Shown here piece by piece: positions 1 through 13,531 of a DNA stretch of 64,000 nt. The translations under genes were made by a program, and so were the position numbers. Source of the stretch: Apostichopus japonicus (lineage: Eukaryota; Echinodermata; Holothuroidea; Aspidochirotida; Stichopodidae); assembly GCF_037975245.1 (NCBI RefSeq), contig NC_092572.1, positions 28,131,989-28,195,988 on the forward strand. Direction: 5' to 3'. The stretch's first letter is position 1. Each line of letters begins with the position of its first letter. The notes under the pieces are model-generated. The model was not told the origin of the DNA. It searched no databases and saw nothing but the letters and a program-made list of their open reading frames with translations.

Positions 1-2520
1 CAAATCCACCGTTGGTCTTTTTGAGAACCTGTTGAGGACCAGGTGTCTGATATGAGCAAGAGTTGGCTCATGTGACAGAACTCACAAAATCATCCGAACT
101 GTACTTATTAAGAATTTTACCAAAACCAAACAAAACCTTGATCTCTAATAACTTAGCACACAAAGATTGCAGAGGAGTCAACTTATGGACAATTTAGATC
201 GGAATATGCCCACGAAAATATAAAGAATGGACTTGAAAGAAACTATAGAGGTCACTGGAGGTCAACCTGAGGTGAAAGGTCACCCAAATGCAGGTCGACT
301 ATTGGATTGTAATACCGTAACTCCCAACCTTGATGGACATTTGGTTCTTAAGTGATTGCAAAAATAGTAGTTTTTGACCACTAATTGACCTTTATTGACC
401 TTGGATCACATGACTGTTATGTTTAGAAATAATCCTTTACCCAATTCACAGCTAGTCCACACATATCAATCATGTCAGCCCCTGCCAATGGTAGCTTCAC
501 AAGTTACTGCACAGAAAAAACATATATTGACCTATTATTGAACTTCGGTGACCTTGGATCACATCATGGTTATTTTGGAAAATGTGCCCCTACTTCATTC
601 ACAACTTGTCCCAATATATCAGCCATGTCAGACTTCGTGACTAGAAGTTGTTGCAAAAATTAGCATAAATTGGCAGTTTTTTGCACACAAGCAACCTTGA
701 ATGACCTTGGATGACCTGATGGTATTTATCAAAAATATTCCCCTTGATGATGTGCACTCTGTCCTAAAATTGTTATTTGTTCCAATGTACACACACACAA
801 CGTTATTGCTAATAAGGTATCAAAACCAACCTTTGACCCCTCATAACTTGAGAACCGGGTGTCCGATTGAAGCGGGAGTTCGTTTCCTCTATAGAGCACA
901 CAGAGCTCTATCTTACATCAATCTATTGACAAACTTTTTTTTGGGCTCTGCATCTCCTAAAATGAGCATATTTTTCAAAATTTGACCTTTGACCTTTTGA
1001 CCTCACGGTCAGATGTAGTTTGACACACCGATTCCAAAAAACAACATGACAAGTCTGTACGACCATCCTAACTGTACTTATTTAAAAAAAAATGACCTCT
1101 GATAACTTCGCACACGAAGGTCGCACAGGGGTCAACCAAGGACAATTTTGATCGGAAGGTACTTTGGAGATCCGATTATGGCCACGAAACTTCAATGAAC
1201 CAAAGAAACTGATAAAGGTCACCGGAGGTCAAACTGAGGTCAAAGGTCACCTAGATGCGGATCGACTAATGGATTACAATAGCGTAACTCCCAACCTTGA
1301 CGGACATTTTGTTCTCAAAATATTGCAAAAATACTAGTCAAAGATCACCCAGATGCGGGTCGACTAATGGATTACAATAGCTAATTGACCTTTGGTGACC
1401 TCGGATCACATGACCGTTAAGTTTGAAAATATTCCCCTATACCATTTGCTTCTTGTCCCAAAAAATCAATCGTGTCACACTTTGGCACTGGGAGTTATTG
1501 CATTAAATGTCTGGAAATTAACTTTGACCTCATATAACTTCACACACAAAGGTCCCCTGGGGTCAACCCATTGACATTTTTGATCGGTGAGACATGAATA
1601 TAGCATCAAAACTATAAAAATTCTAACATTTTTTCTTTGCCAATTTTCTCCCCCCAATATACTAGTTTTTTAACATTAATTGACCTTTGGTGACCTCGGA
1701 TCACATGACCGTTCCTTTTGAAAATATACCCCTATACCATTTGCAACTTGTCCCAGACTATCAACCGTGTCACACCTTGGCACTGGGAGTTATTGCATTA
1801 AATGTCTGAAAATTAACTTTGACCTTGTATAACTTCACACACAAAGCTCACCCGGGTGTCAACTCATTGACATTTTTGATCCGAAGATACCTTTGATATC
1901 CAAATCTAGCATCAAAACCAAACATTTTCTTCTTTGCCCGTTTTCTCCCAAAATAAACACATTTTTTTCTAATGTGACCTTTGACCTTTTGACCTTGGTT
2001 TCAGATGTAGTTTGATCTTCTGATTCCAAAAATGAATACGACAAGTCTGTACAGCCATCCTAACTCCGACCGAAAACTTTGACCCCATTATAACTTCACA
2101 CACAAAGGTCACACAGGGTCAAACTATTGACATTTATGATAAAAAAGGTTCCTTTGACATCTGAAAATAGCATCGAAACTGTAAAAATCCCCAAAGCACT
2201 TAAAGGTCACCAGAGGCCAAACTGAGGTCAAAGGTCACCTACATGCGGGTCGACTAATGGATTACAATAGCGTAACTCCCAACCTTGAAGGACATTTGTT
2301 CTCAAGTTATTGCAAAAATACTAGTTTTTGACCCCTAATTGACCTTTGTTGACCTTCGATCCCATGACCGTTTTGTTTGGAAACGACCCCTTACCCCATT
2401 CACAACTACTCCCAAAATATCAACCATATCGCAACCTGTCAATGGGAGTTCTTGCTGTTTTTAATATATTGGTTTTGGCATCTAACTGACCTTTGCGGGC
2501 ACCAAAAACAATAGGGATCT
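1..2520. repeat. Diverged GACC-rich tandem repeat block
   Basis: The block is built from diverged copies of a unit of roughly 300 bp. A landmark of the type TGACCTTGGATCACATGACC recurs near 388, 545, 703, 1388, 1682 and 2345, and companion words such as ACTTCACACACAAAGGTC and GGGAGTTATTGCA recur between them. The short open frames inside it repeat the same words and are not genes. No start, splice or domain signal was seen. Confidence 0.8.
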
Positions 2521-4159
2521 TTCCCTAACTATGGGCTATCCACCCACCAAATTTGATCATGATACATCATTTCCTTATTGAGATATCTTGAACACAAGCC
2601 AAGTGTCACATACACATGTTTGTATTACATTCAGACCGAGAACCCCATTGTATTTTCCATTGTTCAAATCCACGTACCCTACCCTTAACAATACCCCACA
2701 CAATAGAATTCTTCCGAGGACGTGGTGATTCTTTAGAAATCACAACCAAGGACCTGAAATTCTTTCGTTCAAGTCCTCGGTCAGATAGCAAAACAAACGC
2801 ACACACACACACACGCCAAGTTGAATGCATAGGTTCCTTGCTTTGCAAAGAGCAAGGAACCAAAAACACTTAAGTTTGCAAACCACTCTACCATTCATCA
2901 AGACATTCCAAGCTGTCATTAGAGACATGCTAGAAGACTGTTAGAAATTAGTTACATTAATTTCAATACAGGTAAAGAGTTCATCTTTTAACTTTGCCCC
3001 AAATTCCTCAGGAGCCTAGTCAGTTTCATTGTGCATACCTTCTGTATATTACCTGTGAATGTATGAACTATGCAGGTTAGTTCTGTGATAGTAATGTGAA
3101 CACAGAGTGGCAGCCCGTATTAAGTGTAATTTGGAATTGATTAGTATATTGATCTCCTATGATGGCAGAATGCACAAAGAATGTATTTATTATTTAGGAA
3201 TTAATACCTGTAACAGCTATAGTGAGTCTACAAGTACAGTAATTACTAAAGTGTAATGTGTGTAAGTTCTGTATCATTTTAACTGAACATTGTTTAATAG
3301 CTGTTTACAGGGTTGATTATGGCACTTATATTCCCTCAGCCATAATGTGTGTATGGTTAAGTCCTAACCTACACTGAATTAATGTGAGAGAATTGAAAGT
3401 GCTTCAGGTTATTGGTCCAACGAGAACTCACATTGGGATATTTCTTAGTTTTATTATGTATTGCTGTGATTATGTCGAGCATTACCCGTCCCTCTAATGC
3501 ACTCACATTTATTTTTCAGTTGGTATAAGTGTCGCCATTTGAGCTATGTTTAGATCCCATGATGCAATGCTACACTTTTACTAGTTGCCATGGTGACAGG
3601 ATTTGCTGAACTTTCCATCAACTTCTAGGTTGAAAAATTTGTAGCAATATATTTAAGTAGATAGGACTGGGGCTCTATTAAGGTTTTGTTAGAATGTTAG
3701 CAAGTATTAGCAGCCCTAATAGTCACTCCTAATTGGTACAGATTCCATCAGACCAGATAAAGCTGATATTCTATGTGATATAGTCTCTGCTTTGTAGCCT
3801 ACGTTTAGTAGAAGAGGTCGCTTAGGTACATGCAGCCTAAACAAAGGTGTTTGTTGCCATGGCAACCTGTTGTCTAAGTCAAAAGTTGCAAATGGGCCGA
3901 AGTGGTTAGAGTGCTACTTGTTGTTATTATTACTAGATGAGGGATTTCCCCGTTAGAGTTTACTGCAAAATTTCCCGCTCCCGAACTTGGCAGTCATTTG
4001 TTGCTGTTAATAAGCCAATGCCTTGTCAGGAGTCATTATAGCTAAGTATTGTGTGTTCATGTACGGGTATTTTAAAGGGCATGTTTTCATGGACTGCAGG
4101 GACATAAGTTTTTCTGAGCAAGTTTTCAAGACTTTTTTAAGTCCTAGTAACAATACTGT
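2521..4159. other. Non-coding sequence, nothing recognised
   Basis: AT-rich single-copy-looking DNA with no convincing exon, RNA gene or repeat. Two overlapping short open frames on opposite strands near 2.6-2.9 kb include a short CA run (about 2801-2814) and have no coding features. Confidence 0.5.
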
Positions 4160-5455
4160 ATTAAGGGTCTACACAGTTTTTATTATGAAAGAAAATTTCA
4201 GAGGATTTTGCCATTTATTCGCCTTGTACTGTATACATGTGTTGCTATGAGAGGTTTTGCTACTTCAATCCTATTAAATTTCTTCTCATTTTTTCACTAA
4301 ATTTATTCATATTGCCACAAAATAGCAATAAGTGTGCCCTTAGGAGATGTTTGTATGCACCAAGCCCAAATATGTTTCTACTGGAGGTCTAGAACTGGTC
4401 TACAGTTTTTGTAATTCAAGAAATTTGAAAGGAGTTTGGAATTATTTACACTGTACTGTATGTGTTGCTATAAGAGGTTTTGCTTCAGCTTTCAATCCTA
4501 TTAAAACTTTCTTCTCATTTTTTCTCTAAATTGATTGATATTGCCACAAAATAGCAATAAGTGTGCTCTTATGAGATGTTCGTATGCACCGAACCCAAAT
4601 ATGTTTTATTAGAGGTCTACACACTTTTTATAATGCAAGAAATTGCAGAGGATTTTGAAAATTATTTGCCTTGTACTGTATGTATGTGTTACAGTGCTAC
4701 TTCCATCTATTAACATTTTTCTTCTCATATTTTCCCTAAAATTATTGATATTGCCACAAAATAGCAATAAGTGTGCTCTTGGGAGATGTTTGTAGGCACC
4801 AAGCCCAAATATGTTTCCATTGGAGGTCTACAAAGTTTTTCATAATGCAGGTAATTTTTGAGGATTTCGGAATTGATTCACCCTGTACTGTATGTATGTG
4901 TTGCTATAAGAAGTTTTGCTACTTCAATCCTATTAAAATTGTATCCTCATTTTTGCTCTGAATTCATTCATATTGCCACAAAATAGCAATAAGTGTGCTC
5001 TTAGGAAATGTTCGTATGCACCGAACCCAAATATGTTTCTATTGGAGGTCTACACAGTTTTTTATAATGCAAGAAATTTCTGAGGATTTTGGAATTTATT
5101 CGCCCTGTGCTGTATGTAATTGCTATGAGAGGTTTTGCTACTTCAATCCTATTAAAATTTTCTTCTCATTTTTTCTCTAAATTTATTGATATTGCCACAA
5201 AATAGCAATAAGTGTGCTCTTAGGAGATGTTCGTATGCACCAAACTCAAATATGTTTCTATTGGAGGTCAACACAGATTTTCATAATGCAAATAATTTCA
5301 GAGGATTTTGGAATTTATTCGCCCTGTGCTGTATGTATGTAATTGCTATGAGAGGTTTTGCTACTTCAATCCTATTAAAATTTCCTTCTCATTTTTTTCT
5401 TTAAATTTATTGATATTGCCACAAAATAGGAAAAATTGTGCTCTGAGGAGGTGTT
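4160..5455 (+). repeat. Tandem array of about 220-bp monomers
   Basis: About six direct copies of a 210-229 bp unit. The word ATTGCCACAAAATAGCAATA occurs at about 4311, 4540, 4750, 4972, 5191 and, slightly altered, 5415. Other constant words are CCAAATATGTTT and GCTACTTCAATCCTATTAAA. Each monomer gives a similar 60-75 aa open frame, so these frames are artefacts of repetition. The last copy is the most diverged and marks the array edge. Confidence 0.9.
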
Positions 5456-5799
5456 CGTATTCAATTATGTAGGATTACCTAATATTAACAAGCTGGATTG
5501 TGTACTGTGAAATGAAAAAAATGGCACTAATTCATATTTGATATGAAACTCCCTATAGTATTGACTGTGTATTTCTCAATCAGCAGTTTGAAATTTGCAA
5601 CAAAATTTCAACTAAAGATTTGAGTCCCAAATTTCATATTATTTCCAAGACTTGCAAAAACAGTACAAATAAACGTAATCTACAGAAATGTTCGCAGTCA
5701 CTGATACCTAACTTGGTAGTTTTACTAGCCTTTTTCATTTATCTAGATGTAAAATAAAATTCCTATGTTTACCTTTTTACACTATCCTACTGTACTTAC

Positions 5800-6601
5800 T
5801 GTGCTGTATACATCCAGTATTCCTTCTATTGTTGTTGCAAACATAAACCTGTTTACATCGTTTATCCTGATTCTAATCAACGACTCATTAATAACTCGGA
5901 AAGTAAACAATGTATGATTCTCAGAGAGAGAGTAAACAACAACAGCATCAACAGGGAGAGACCAACATGATACAAACACCAGACCAAACTCACTGCTTAC
6001 AGTGATACTGTATGCAGATGGGTAGTCTGGTGTGTTGTATTCATGTAACATCACTCCCTCCATGTTGTATCTAATGGCTCTAGTATTCCTGAGTGTAGAT
6101 ATAAACAGATTATCTCCATAAACTGTTATATCTAAAGGATAATCACTTACTAATCCTTCCAAGGTGATTGTCTTGATTTTATTTAAACTAAAATCAAACA
6201 CAATCACCTCGTTAGGAGACAAACCAATAAATATCTCTCCCTCTCTGACAGTCATACACTTGGCTGGTCCATTGCGTAACTGATCACTGTGTGTGGGTAT
6301 GTCGTCTGTCTTGATATTGAAGACATCCAACTGATCACCACACACAGTGACTATACGAGCATCATCCAAGAATGAAACACAACGAGGCCGCCATCTTGAA
6401 GGATTCTTAAATTCTATAGAATAAAACCGAGTTATAAATTGCGTCGAAGAATTAGGAATATTAAATGCAAACAGGTCTATGAATGATGTCCCTGTAACTT
6501 CGTTGTAACCGCTAACAGCAACTTTGGTAGAATCCACCGTCACATCTTGCAACTCCCAGCCGACTTCACCGGTAAACCTGGGCAACTGCGTACGATGAAC
6601 T
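5800..6601 (-). CDS. Internal exon encoding a beta-propeller (NHL/WD40-like) domain
   Basis: A minus-strand open reading frame of about 267 codons is bounded by an acceptor-like site near 6602 (pyrimidine-rich tract, then AAG) and a consensus donor GTAAGT read from 5799, so it is probably an internal exon rather than a complete gene. No ATG opens it. The product is rich in beta strands and has spaced repeats of the form 'D-I-T-V-Y-G-D-N-L-F-I-S' and 'C-M-T-V-R-E-G-E-I-F-I-G', the usual pattern of propeller blades; four to six blades can be read. Similar propellers end many invertebrate TRIM-like and NHL proteins, but no RING or B-box exon is visible upstream within the window. The propeller call is by pattern only, and the specific family is not resolved. 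Confidence 0.7.
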
Positions 6602-6602
6602 C

Positions 6603-7327
6603 TTTAATAAACAAGGCAAAAAAAGTACAATATTAGGTCAAGTTTACAAGGCCGTGTCCATGGTAACGGAGAATGTTGTCAGACACTATGCATATAGTCG
6701 CTGGAAAATGTACCTTTTCATAAGAAAAACAAGAAAATAACGGAAGCTGAAGCATCCTCCCCCAATACTAAATAATAAACAAAAAATAAAGAAACAAACA
6801 AACAACTAAACAAACTAACGGATCGAGTATATTTTGCGAACATGTTGAGAGGAATTTCGCCCTAAACACGAGCTCTGGGATATGGAAATAGCTAGTTTAT
6901 TTACATGATTGAGTGTATCAATTCATAGGACATACAGTATAAGCGATTGGCCCGTAAGACGGGCTTTCGTCGAGCACCCGGATCACGGGTGAACATTATG
7001 CTGTGATTTATTAATTATTAAAATTAAGAATTAAACAAACAATAAAATAATTGTGGATCAATGAGACGCGAGGGCTTAATTAGGTTACTCAGAAGCTGGT
7101 GATTATGTTTATTATATTCTCAGGCTGACCCCACCCTGAGCAAATTATAAAAAAAGAAACAATTAACAGGAAAAATGTACAGAAGGCCAATTTTAATAAA
7201 TTCTAGACAACTATATGATAAGCAAATGAGCAAACAACTATAAACAATCAATTAACGGATCGAGTATGTTGAGAGGAATTTCGCTCTAGATGCGAGCTCA
7301 GATCTGTACGTTACGTGTGAGGCGATC
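6603..7327. repeat. First copy and start of second copy of a duplicated repeat
   Basis: Words at 6812-6890 (ACGGATCGAGTAT, GAGAGGAATTTCGC, GAGCTC) recur at about 7255-7310. Words at 6950-7080 (ACGGGCTTT, GGATCACGG, TTATGCTGTGATTT, GAGGGCTT) recur at about 7580-7700. This is a direct duplication of a roughly 300-bp segment, the second copy being enlarged by an insertion at 7328-7570. Confidence 0.7.
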
Positions 7328-7570
7328 CCATACAAAAAAAAGTCCTGCATAAAATCCTGCAGGATCCAGCTGCGGGCCGATTTTATGCAGGATTTATGCC
7401 AGGATTTATGCAAGGATTTGGCAACATCCTGCATGCTTATGAAGGATTCCTGTACATGCATCATCGAATCCTGCATGCATATGAAGGATTCTTGTACGTT
7501 TGGAAGGAATCCTGTTACATATCCACAGGACTTTTTTTTATTATTATATATACAGGACTTTTTTGTATGG
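7328..7570. mobile_element. Small inverted-repeat insertion (MITE-like) in the second repeat copy
   Basis: The segment starts CCATACAAAAAAAAGTCCTG and ends with the reverse complement of the same word with two fewer A residues (CAGGACTTTTTTGTATGG). Its interior is full of ATCCTGCAT-type words in both orientations. It lies exactly where the otherwise matching duplicate copies differ. No target duplication was resolved. Confidence 0.55.
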
Positions 7571-7710
7571 AATTGGCACGTGGAACGGGCTTTAATTTGT
7601 AGAGCGCCTGGATCACGGAAAAAAACGGTACGGTAACGTTATGCTGTGATTTGTAGGGGAATTATTAAACAAACATAAAAATGTTAGGCGTGAGGGCTTT
7701 AATTGTTCCT

Positions 7711-10080
7711 TGTAAAATATGCACTTACCCCGTCCCCCACCCCCCTCCCAAGGTAAGGTAAGTCAATAATTAAAGAAATGAAAAAAAGAATGACAGGAAA
7801 ATTCGAGTCGATGGCGCTATAGCAATTAGTATGCTGGATTAATAAATGTAAATAAAGCGGTAATGTATAATAGATGGCGGGCTTCCACAATTCATTATCA
7901 AATCAAGTTTTACACCCTACAAAGCGGCCGCAAGGTGCTTTTCACAGTAGAGGACGTCACATTCTTATAAAATATAGGCTTAAATGTAAGGATATATCAT
8001 ATAGAAAGTGCATTTCCATGACCAAAAGGCCCGCTTTCCTACGCTTATATCCTTCACAAAGAAGCACATTCAGAAGGGAATTTCAAATATTACGAGTATT
8101 GTAGTGAATTACCAAAATTTATGATATTGCCCATGTACGACGTTAATCTGTTCTCTAAGCTCCAAACCCGAAATGCGAACCATATAAGATTTGTGGAAGG
8201 GGTCATGCGTAAAGGTCCATGTGGTTCAATATAATATGGATATTTCAAAGACATATAACGGTTGTATATGGCATGAGAAATGCCTATAGGTAACTTATAC
8301 TTCGTTTAAAAAATCTACAGCTCTTCATTGTTCACTAATCAAATCAAAACATACAAATACCACATTTATACGACAAACTACATTAATGGTACGTTAATGG
8401 TAAATTATAAACTTGGCTAATCATTCATAGATAAACTTGGCTTTTATCCGTATGACATCTATTCAATAAGATCAATAATAAAAGTAAAATGATACATTAA
8501 TCTTTGATTGGATCACACGGAGCATACATTCAACCAATCAAGGGGAGCGGTGGGGCAATCACACCTAATTCAGGCTGGTTTTACACCCCTTGAAGGGTGT
8601 TGGAGCGGTGCGGTTTGTCTCTTGGTTAGTATTTCAGCACTTGATTGTGTTCACGAATATCAAATCGGAATTACAATTAAATGAAACCACTACCTTATAG
8701 TACCCTAAATGTAAAAGTAATTCCTTTCCCTCACATTTATTGTTTTGCTTGCAAGTCTCTGCGAAGGAATTTCTCACACTTTAACAACTTCCGGTGAATT
8801 CGTCACCCCCCCCCCCACCAGGGCTTTAAACAAATTCCGGTGATATGAAACAGGAATGATCCTCTTAAGAAGAAATAACACCGCGGCGTAAATAATTTGG
8901 TACTTAAGGCGGATCCCAACGAAAATAAAATAACCTTGCACCCATCCGCCAACGTCAACGTAAAAAAATCCAAAAAAAATCACTTTCTTAGCTACGTACA
9001 GTTACAATGAAATACGTCTCCTCGTACACCCACCAAAATGGTAAGTAAAGCGAAATAATATTGGGGGGGGGGGGGGGGCGGTGGCTCCTTGCTATTACGC
9101 CACTTAAATATTTCAAAACGCTTCAATTTCTGAGGGCTTGGCCCTCTAAACCCCGCCGGGCCTCTTTCGAATATATATTGACGGTTAAGCAGTTAACATG
9201 ATGATTCTTTTAATGTAAATCAATGAACCGGTTATCAAGATCCCGATGTTTCTTTGACCGATTAGATATTTTCTGCAGACGCCGATGAATCGCTAGCAAA
9301 AAACAGAGGGGAACGATAAATTGTACCGTATGCTACGCCCCTTAGCCATTTCTCTGTCTAAGCTAGTGAAGTTAAAGAAAGCTGCCAGTATCTAAGTCTT
9401 GTCCGTCGCCAATAGATGGAGCTACTTATTTACCTCAGAGATGACTTTTTTCTGCATGTTTCTAGTTACCACCATTTCCGTCTGCACCATAGCAGTCAAG
9501 GCACTGATGTATATAGTGACATGGATATACAACGGTTTTATGTACTTATATACGGGATAATCCTTCTAGCTTCAGTTTCAAACTTCGACTGGTTTTGAAT
9601 TTCACTTGTTAATGCTGTTTGATATTCTTCTCTATCGTGAGGCTTCCTTTAAGACTATATGCTGTCGGGAAACGATGCTTTGAAAACGAGCTTATTGCCG
9701 CCAGTGTCACATGTATAACTCACAAGAGAGTGAAAACGGCTGTTTACATTTATTAGCAAATGCACTGCCTGTAACTATGAAATGTATCTCAACAGAACAA
9801 CCTCACACACACAAAAACTATAAGACTTCCCTTTGAATTTCAAAATATATAAATTCCGCATTTTTCCTCATTATTTCTAATATTCATATTACACAGCCTC
9901 AAATACGAGGGCGCAACCCTCTTGCTTCATTATGAAGAGAGATAAAGAATTTAAAATTAGGTTTACGGCCGCAATAATGAATTCTGAGATTTCACCAGTG
10001 AGTAATACTATACTGTATAGCTCTGTGCGCTAACTATACCTGTTTGTTTCTACACACGGGCGAGTCCTGAATGAATCAGT
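7711..10080. other. Non-coding sequence with homopolymer tracts
   Basis: No exon or RNA gene was recognised. There is a C tract near 8806-8816 and a G tract near 9063-9078, both common in this window. Short open frames here lack splice or domain support. Confidence 0.5.
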
Positions 10081-10084
10081 GACA

Positions 10085-10985
10085 TTGACGTCTTATTTAG
10101 AATGACCTTCGACCTCATAAAAAGCAATATATTTGTACTGACCCAGGTGAATCTACTTACAAATTATGAAGTTCATTTAGGTTGCACCTCTGGAGTTATG
10201 GTGTTAACATGATTCTCAGACTTCCATCACTGTTAACCTTAAACGATCTTTGACCTCCACTATAAATAAATAATGATTCTTGTATACTCACTAATATGGA
10301 TCTCTATACCACACATTCAAGTTTCAATATTTGAGGCATTGTCATAAAATTATCAAACGTTGACCACTATTGACCTCACATGAGCTTTGACCTCAACATT
10401 ACAAAGTGCTTTATTTGTACCAACTAAGGTAAAGTGACTTACAATGTATGAAGTTTTAATTTTGGAGTTATGTTAATAAAATTATGTGTTGTTATTATTA
10501 TTATTATTATTAATACAAGGTTTCAATATTTGGACCTCATAACTACATAATACGTTTCTTGAACTACTTAAAGATGGATTCACATACGACGTATGAATTT
10601 CATCTAAACTTTAATTTAGAGTGTTTACAAGGTTTTCAGACTGTAACCTGTGTTGAACTCAAGTGATCTTTAATCTCCATATAAAACAACAAATTATTGT
10701 ACTAAGTAAGGTAGATACACACACCAAGTATTAAGTCCATCCGAGCTTGAAGTTGACCTTCTTGAGTTATCTCGTTTATAAGGTTTTCAGACTTTGACAT
10801 CTGTTGACCTCGTATGTCCATTTGCATCCACCAATTTCAATTAGGTTCTTTTACTAACTTAAAGACAAATCCATATACAATGCATCAACTTCAGCCATCA
10901 TATACTTTTTGAGTTATTGTGTTTACAAACAGTGTTGCATACACACAGACGCACCGGCACAAATACCCACACACGACAACAACAT
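10085..10985 (+). repeat. GACCTTTGACC dispersed repeat block
   Basis: Several diverged monomers of about 130-150 bp with the recurrent order: 'gacctcaagtgacctttgacctcc', AACAATA-like core, 'aaggt(g/a)gat', 'caagtatgaagttcat', 'gagttatcgtgtttacaagg'. The block ends with a CA-rich tail (CACACAGACGCACC) near 10935. The same family recurs at 30.8-31.1, 32.6-32.8, 49.6-50.0, 51.4-53.2, 60.6-60.8 and 63.8 kb. Confidence 0.75.
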
Positions 10986-11339
10986 CAAATAAATTCCTTA
11001 TGCCTCCGGCAACTTAAAGAAAAAAGAACTGAGGAAGAAATGAACCGTCGCATCGCTGAAAGGAACACATGGATACATTTATGACATATTAGAATGAAGC
11101 AATTGTGAAGTGGGAGATGGGTGTAACCTTCAGTCTAAAGAGAACGGGAAATGAGGGACTTAAGATGGTAAATGGGGGGGGGGGGCACATAAAGCGGGTT
11201 ACTAAAGAGGGTATTACTTACGGTGTGATGATGGGATGCTTCGTAATGTCCATCTTCTGACAGATTACTCAAAGTTGCTCACGATCCTGCTCAACTAAAC
11301 CGAAATAATAATACTAAATTAAAGTACAATACAAGTGCA
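10986..11339. other. Non-coding spacer
   Basis: No gene or clear repeat was seen. A short G tract occurs near 11177. Confidence 0.4.
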
Positions 11340-11936
11340 AAAATGTTTGTATCTTTCAGTAAGCAGCATTGTACCTTTAACATATACGGGTTGGAAAACT
11401 ATGTGCATAAATAGGTCTAACATACTCACAGCGTTGTTTGTTCTATGAAGACATGTTCAAAAGGCTACTTTCGGAACACACAATTTGGATACAGGGTTTC
11501 ATTGATGTTGAGAAATATACAGCATAAAATAAGTGCGTCCCAGAAGTGATTTAATCTTTGGACGAATTAATGTGTTCAACTAAGTACAGTCAAATTAGAC
11601 TATATTTAGTAGAAATATCCTTTTTTTTTAAATGTACCTCAAATACAGATTCAAATGGAAGGCTATAATAAATAACTAGTATGATGTACATAAACAAAAT
11701 AGTGTAACAGTAAGAAATAGTGATGCAAACATGTTAGTTCTCTCATTGAGATTTCCAATAATGAAGTAAGTATTTTACGAGTTGACAATAGGCCTACATT
11801 GCAAGAGCGTCAAGAGGAGTCTACAGTTTTTCATCTGAATCGAGGTTGACCACTCACTAAGAGTGAATGCTTTTATTATGGAGTGATATGTAAGCTATAG
11901 TAATAACGCTACAAGAACTTCACGCTTAAACCTGAT
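11340..11936 (+). repeat. Left arm of a large diverged inverted duplication
   Basis: Read forward, this segment aligns with the reverse complement of about 14400-15360. Shared words in the same order include AGTAAGCAGCAT, CAGCGTTGTT, TTCGGAAC, AATATACA, AATAACTAGT, AAAATAGTGTAAC, TTCTCTCATT, CATCTGAAT, GTTGACCACT and AAGAACTTCACGCTTAAACCTGATATA. The arms are imperfect (many substitutions and small indels). The left arm lacks the 317-bp MITE present in the right arm. Confidence 0.75.
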
Positions 11937-13531
11937 ATACTAATATCATTCCAGTTAAAGAATATTCCCATAGCTGAACTGAAGTTCATTGTCTAAAATA
12001 ATTACTGGAAATCTTAATTCATCACAAAATTTGATGAACGTATCTGGCAACAGTTCTATATTGATTGTGTTTCTCCATGCAAAATGTACGAAAACAATAC
12101 AATAAGTAAATACTTTATGAAATTTAATAATGTTAGTTAACATTATATATCAGGAATATAAAGCTTGTCAAGATCATCTGCCATTATGAAACACATATTG
12201 CTTATAATGATCAGGAAGTTGTTAACGTACACTTCCTGTAGTAGAAACGGTTTATAGGTAAAGGGCATATACATTGAAATAACCATATCTAACGTTAGAA
12301 GCAGTGTATTAAGATGGTGGTCTCAGTTAATTAATACTATAGACTATCTTTCTCAAGACTTACGCAAAAAGAAACGTCTAATGCAAGTAATTTGACCTAG
12401 TTTCGAATGAGGTGTAACAGAAGTGTTAAACACCACCATCGATTCCAGAAACCCCAGCTTGCTACCGTCGGTAATTAGACACTAGTGAACAGTCAGTACA
12501 TACAGCTGCGGTCAATACCCACAGCACAGTGTACAAACGATACAGCGATGGACATCTCAGGTCCAGCTAAAGATAACAAGGTATCACGTTTCATTACTGA
12601 ACTGTCTGCATTTTGTAGCGACACGAACAAAACGTCACTTGCAAGCAACAGAAAGTTAACTTTTTTTCAGATGGCCGCACGCGGTTTGGGGGGAGTCTCC
12701 AATGCCTTTAAGCTTATGTACATGTCACGGTATACCCGCTACCGGAGTAACGCTACCTTCTAAACCATAGCCATTGACAAATATAATACTAATAACTGGG
12801 TGTTCTGATGTTATACACACAGTAAGGGTAACACTTACATTGAAAGCCACTCTAATTCACTTGCGTGATATTGCCGTGTGAACCAAGGATCCTTTGAATC
12901 CTTCTTCGTCAACTTAAAACACACCCGAGCTGAAAATGATCACGAATAGTACCTTGATGTAACCCGAAGAGGAGGAAGTTACCCCAATGTAGTAAGAACG
13001 ACGTTATGGAAATACGATAAATAGAAATGAGTCGTGAGAGTTGCAATATGAAAGCAGATTATTACACTGAACAACACTGTACATATCAATACTGATCGCG
13101 TGACTGATAAACAACGCCCACTGTCACACGTCTGAGACTGTAATTTGAGCTCCACAGTTGGGTTCAAAGGTTCATTTGTACACGTACACGGAAACTAGCA
13201 GATTTATGGTATGTATCTTCAAGTCAACTAGTGTAGATTTTCCTTTCCTGTGTTTCCCTTTCAATATTCAGTTTCACAGTAGAATGGATATATGATATTC
13301 ATTGTGTAGCCACACGACTATGGCAAGCCATATGGGACAAACACCGTATAATATATCCGCGTACTAATTCGAATATATACACCTCTGGAAATCGCTTTCC
13401 TACCGCTTCTTGGATTGTATATCGAATGAAACTGTGGCGTGATGCCTGGTTACACGGCATGTACTGTACTGTGGCTTCTGACTGGCGCCTCCAACAAAGA
13501 AATTTCCAAATAGGGATCGCCACCAACTAAT
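11937..13531. other. Loop of the inverted duplication, non-coding
   Basis: No supported exon or repeat was seen. A 92-codon frame at 12485-12763 was considered and not accepted. Confidence 0.4.

Noticed and set aside
4023-5404. Five similar plus-strand frames of 60-75 codons
   Set aside because: They are the same frame of successive 220-bp tandem monomers; stops and indels differ and no selection is visible.
12485-12763. 92-codon plus-strand frame
   Set aside because: No domain, and the frame does not start with a supported ATG or end at a donor; it was left as non-coding.
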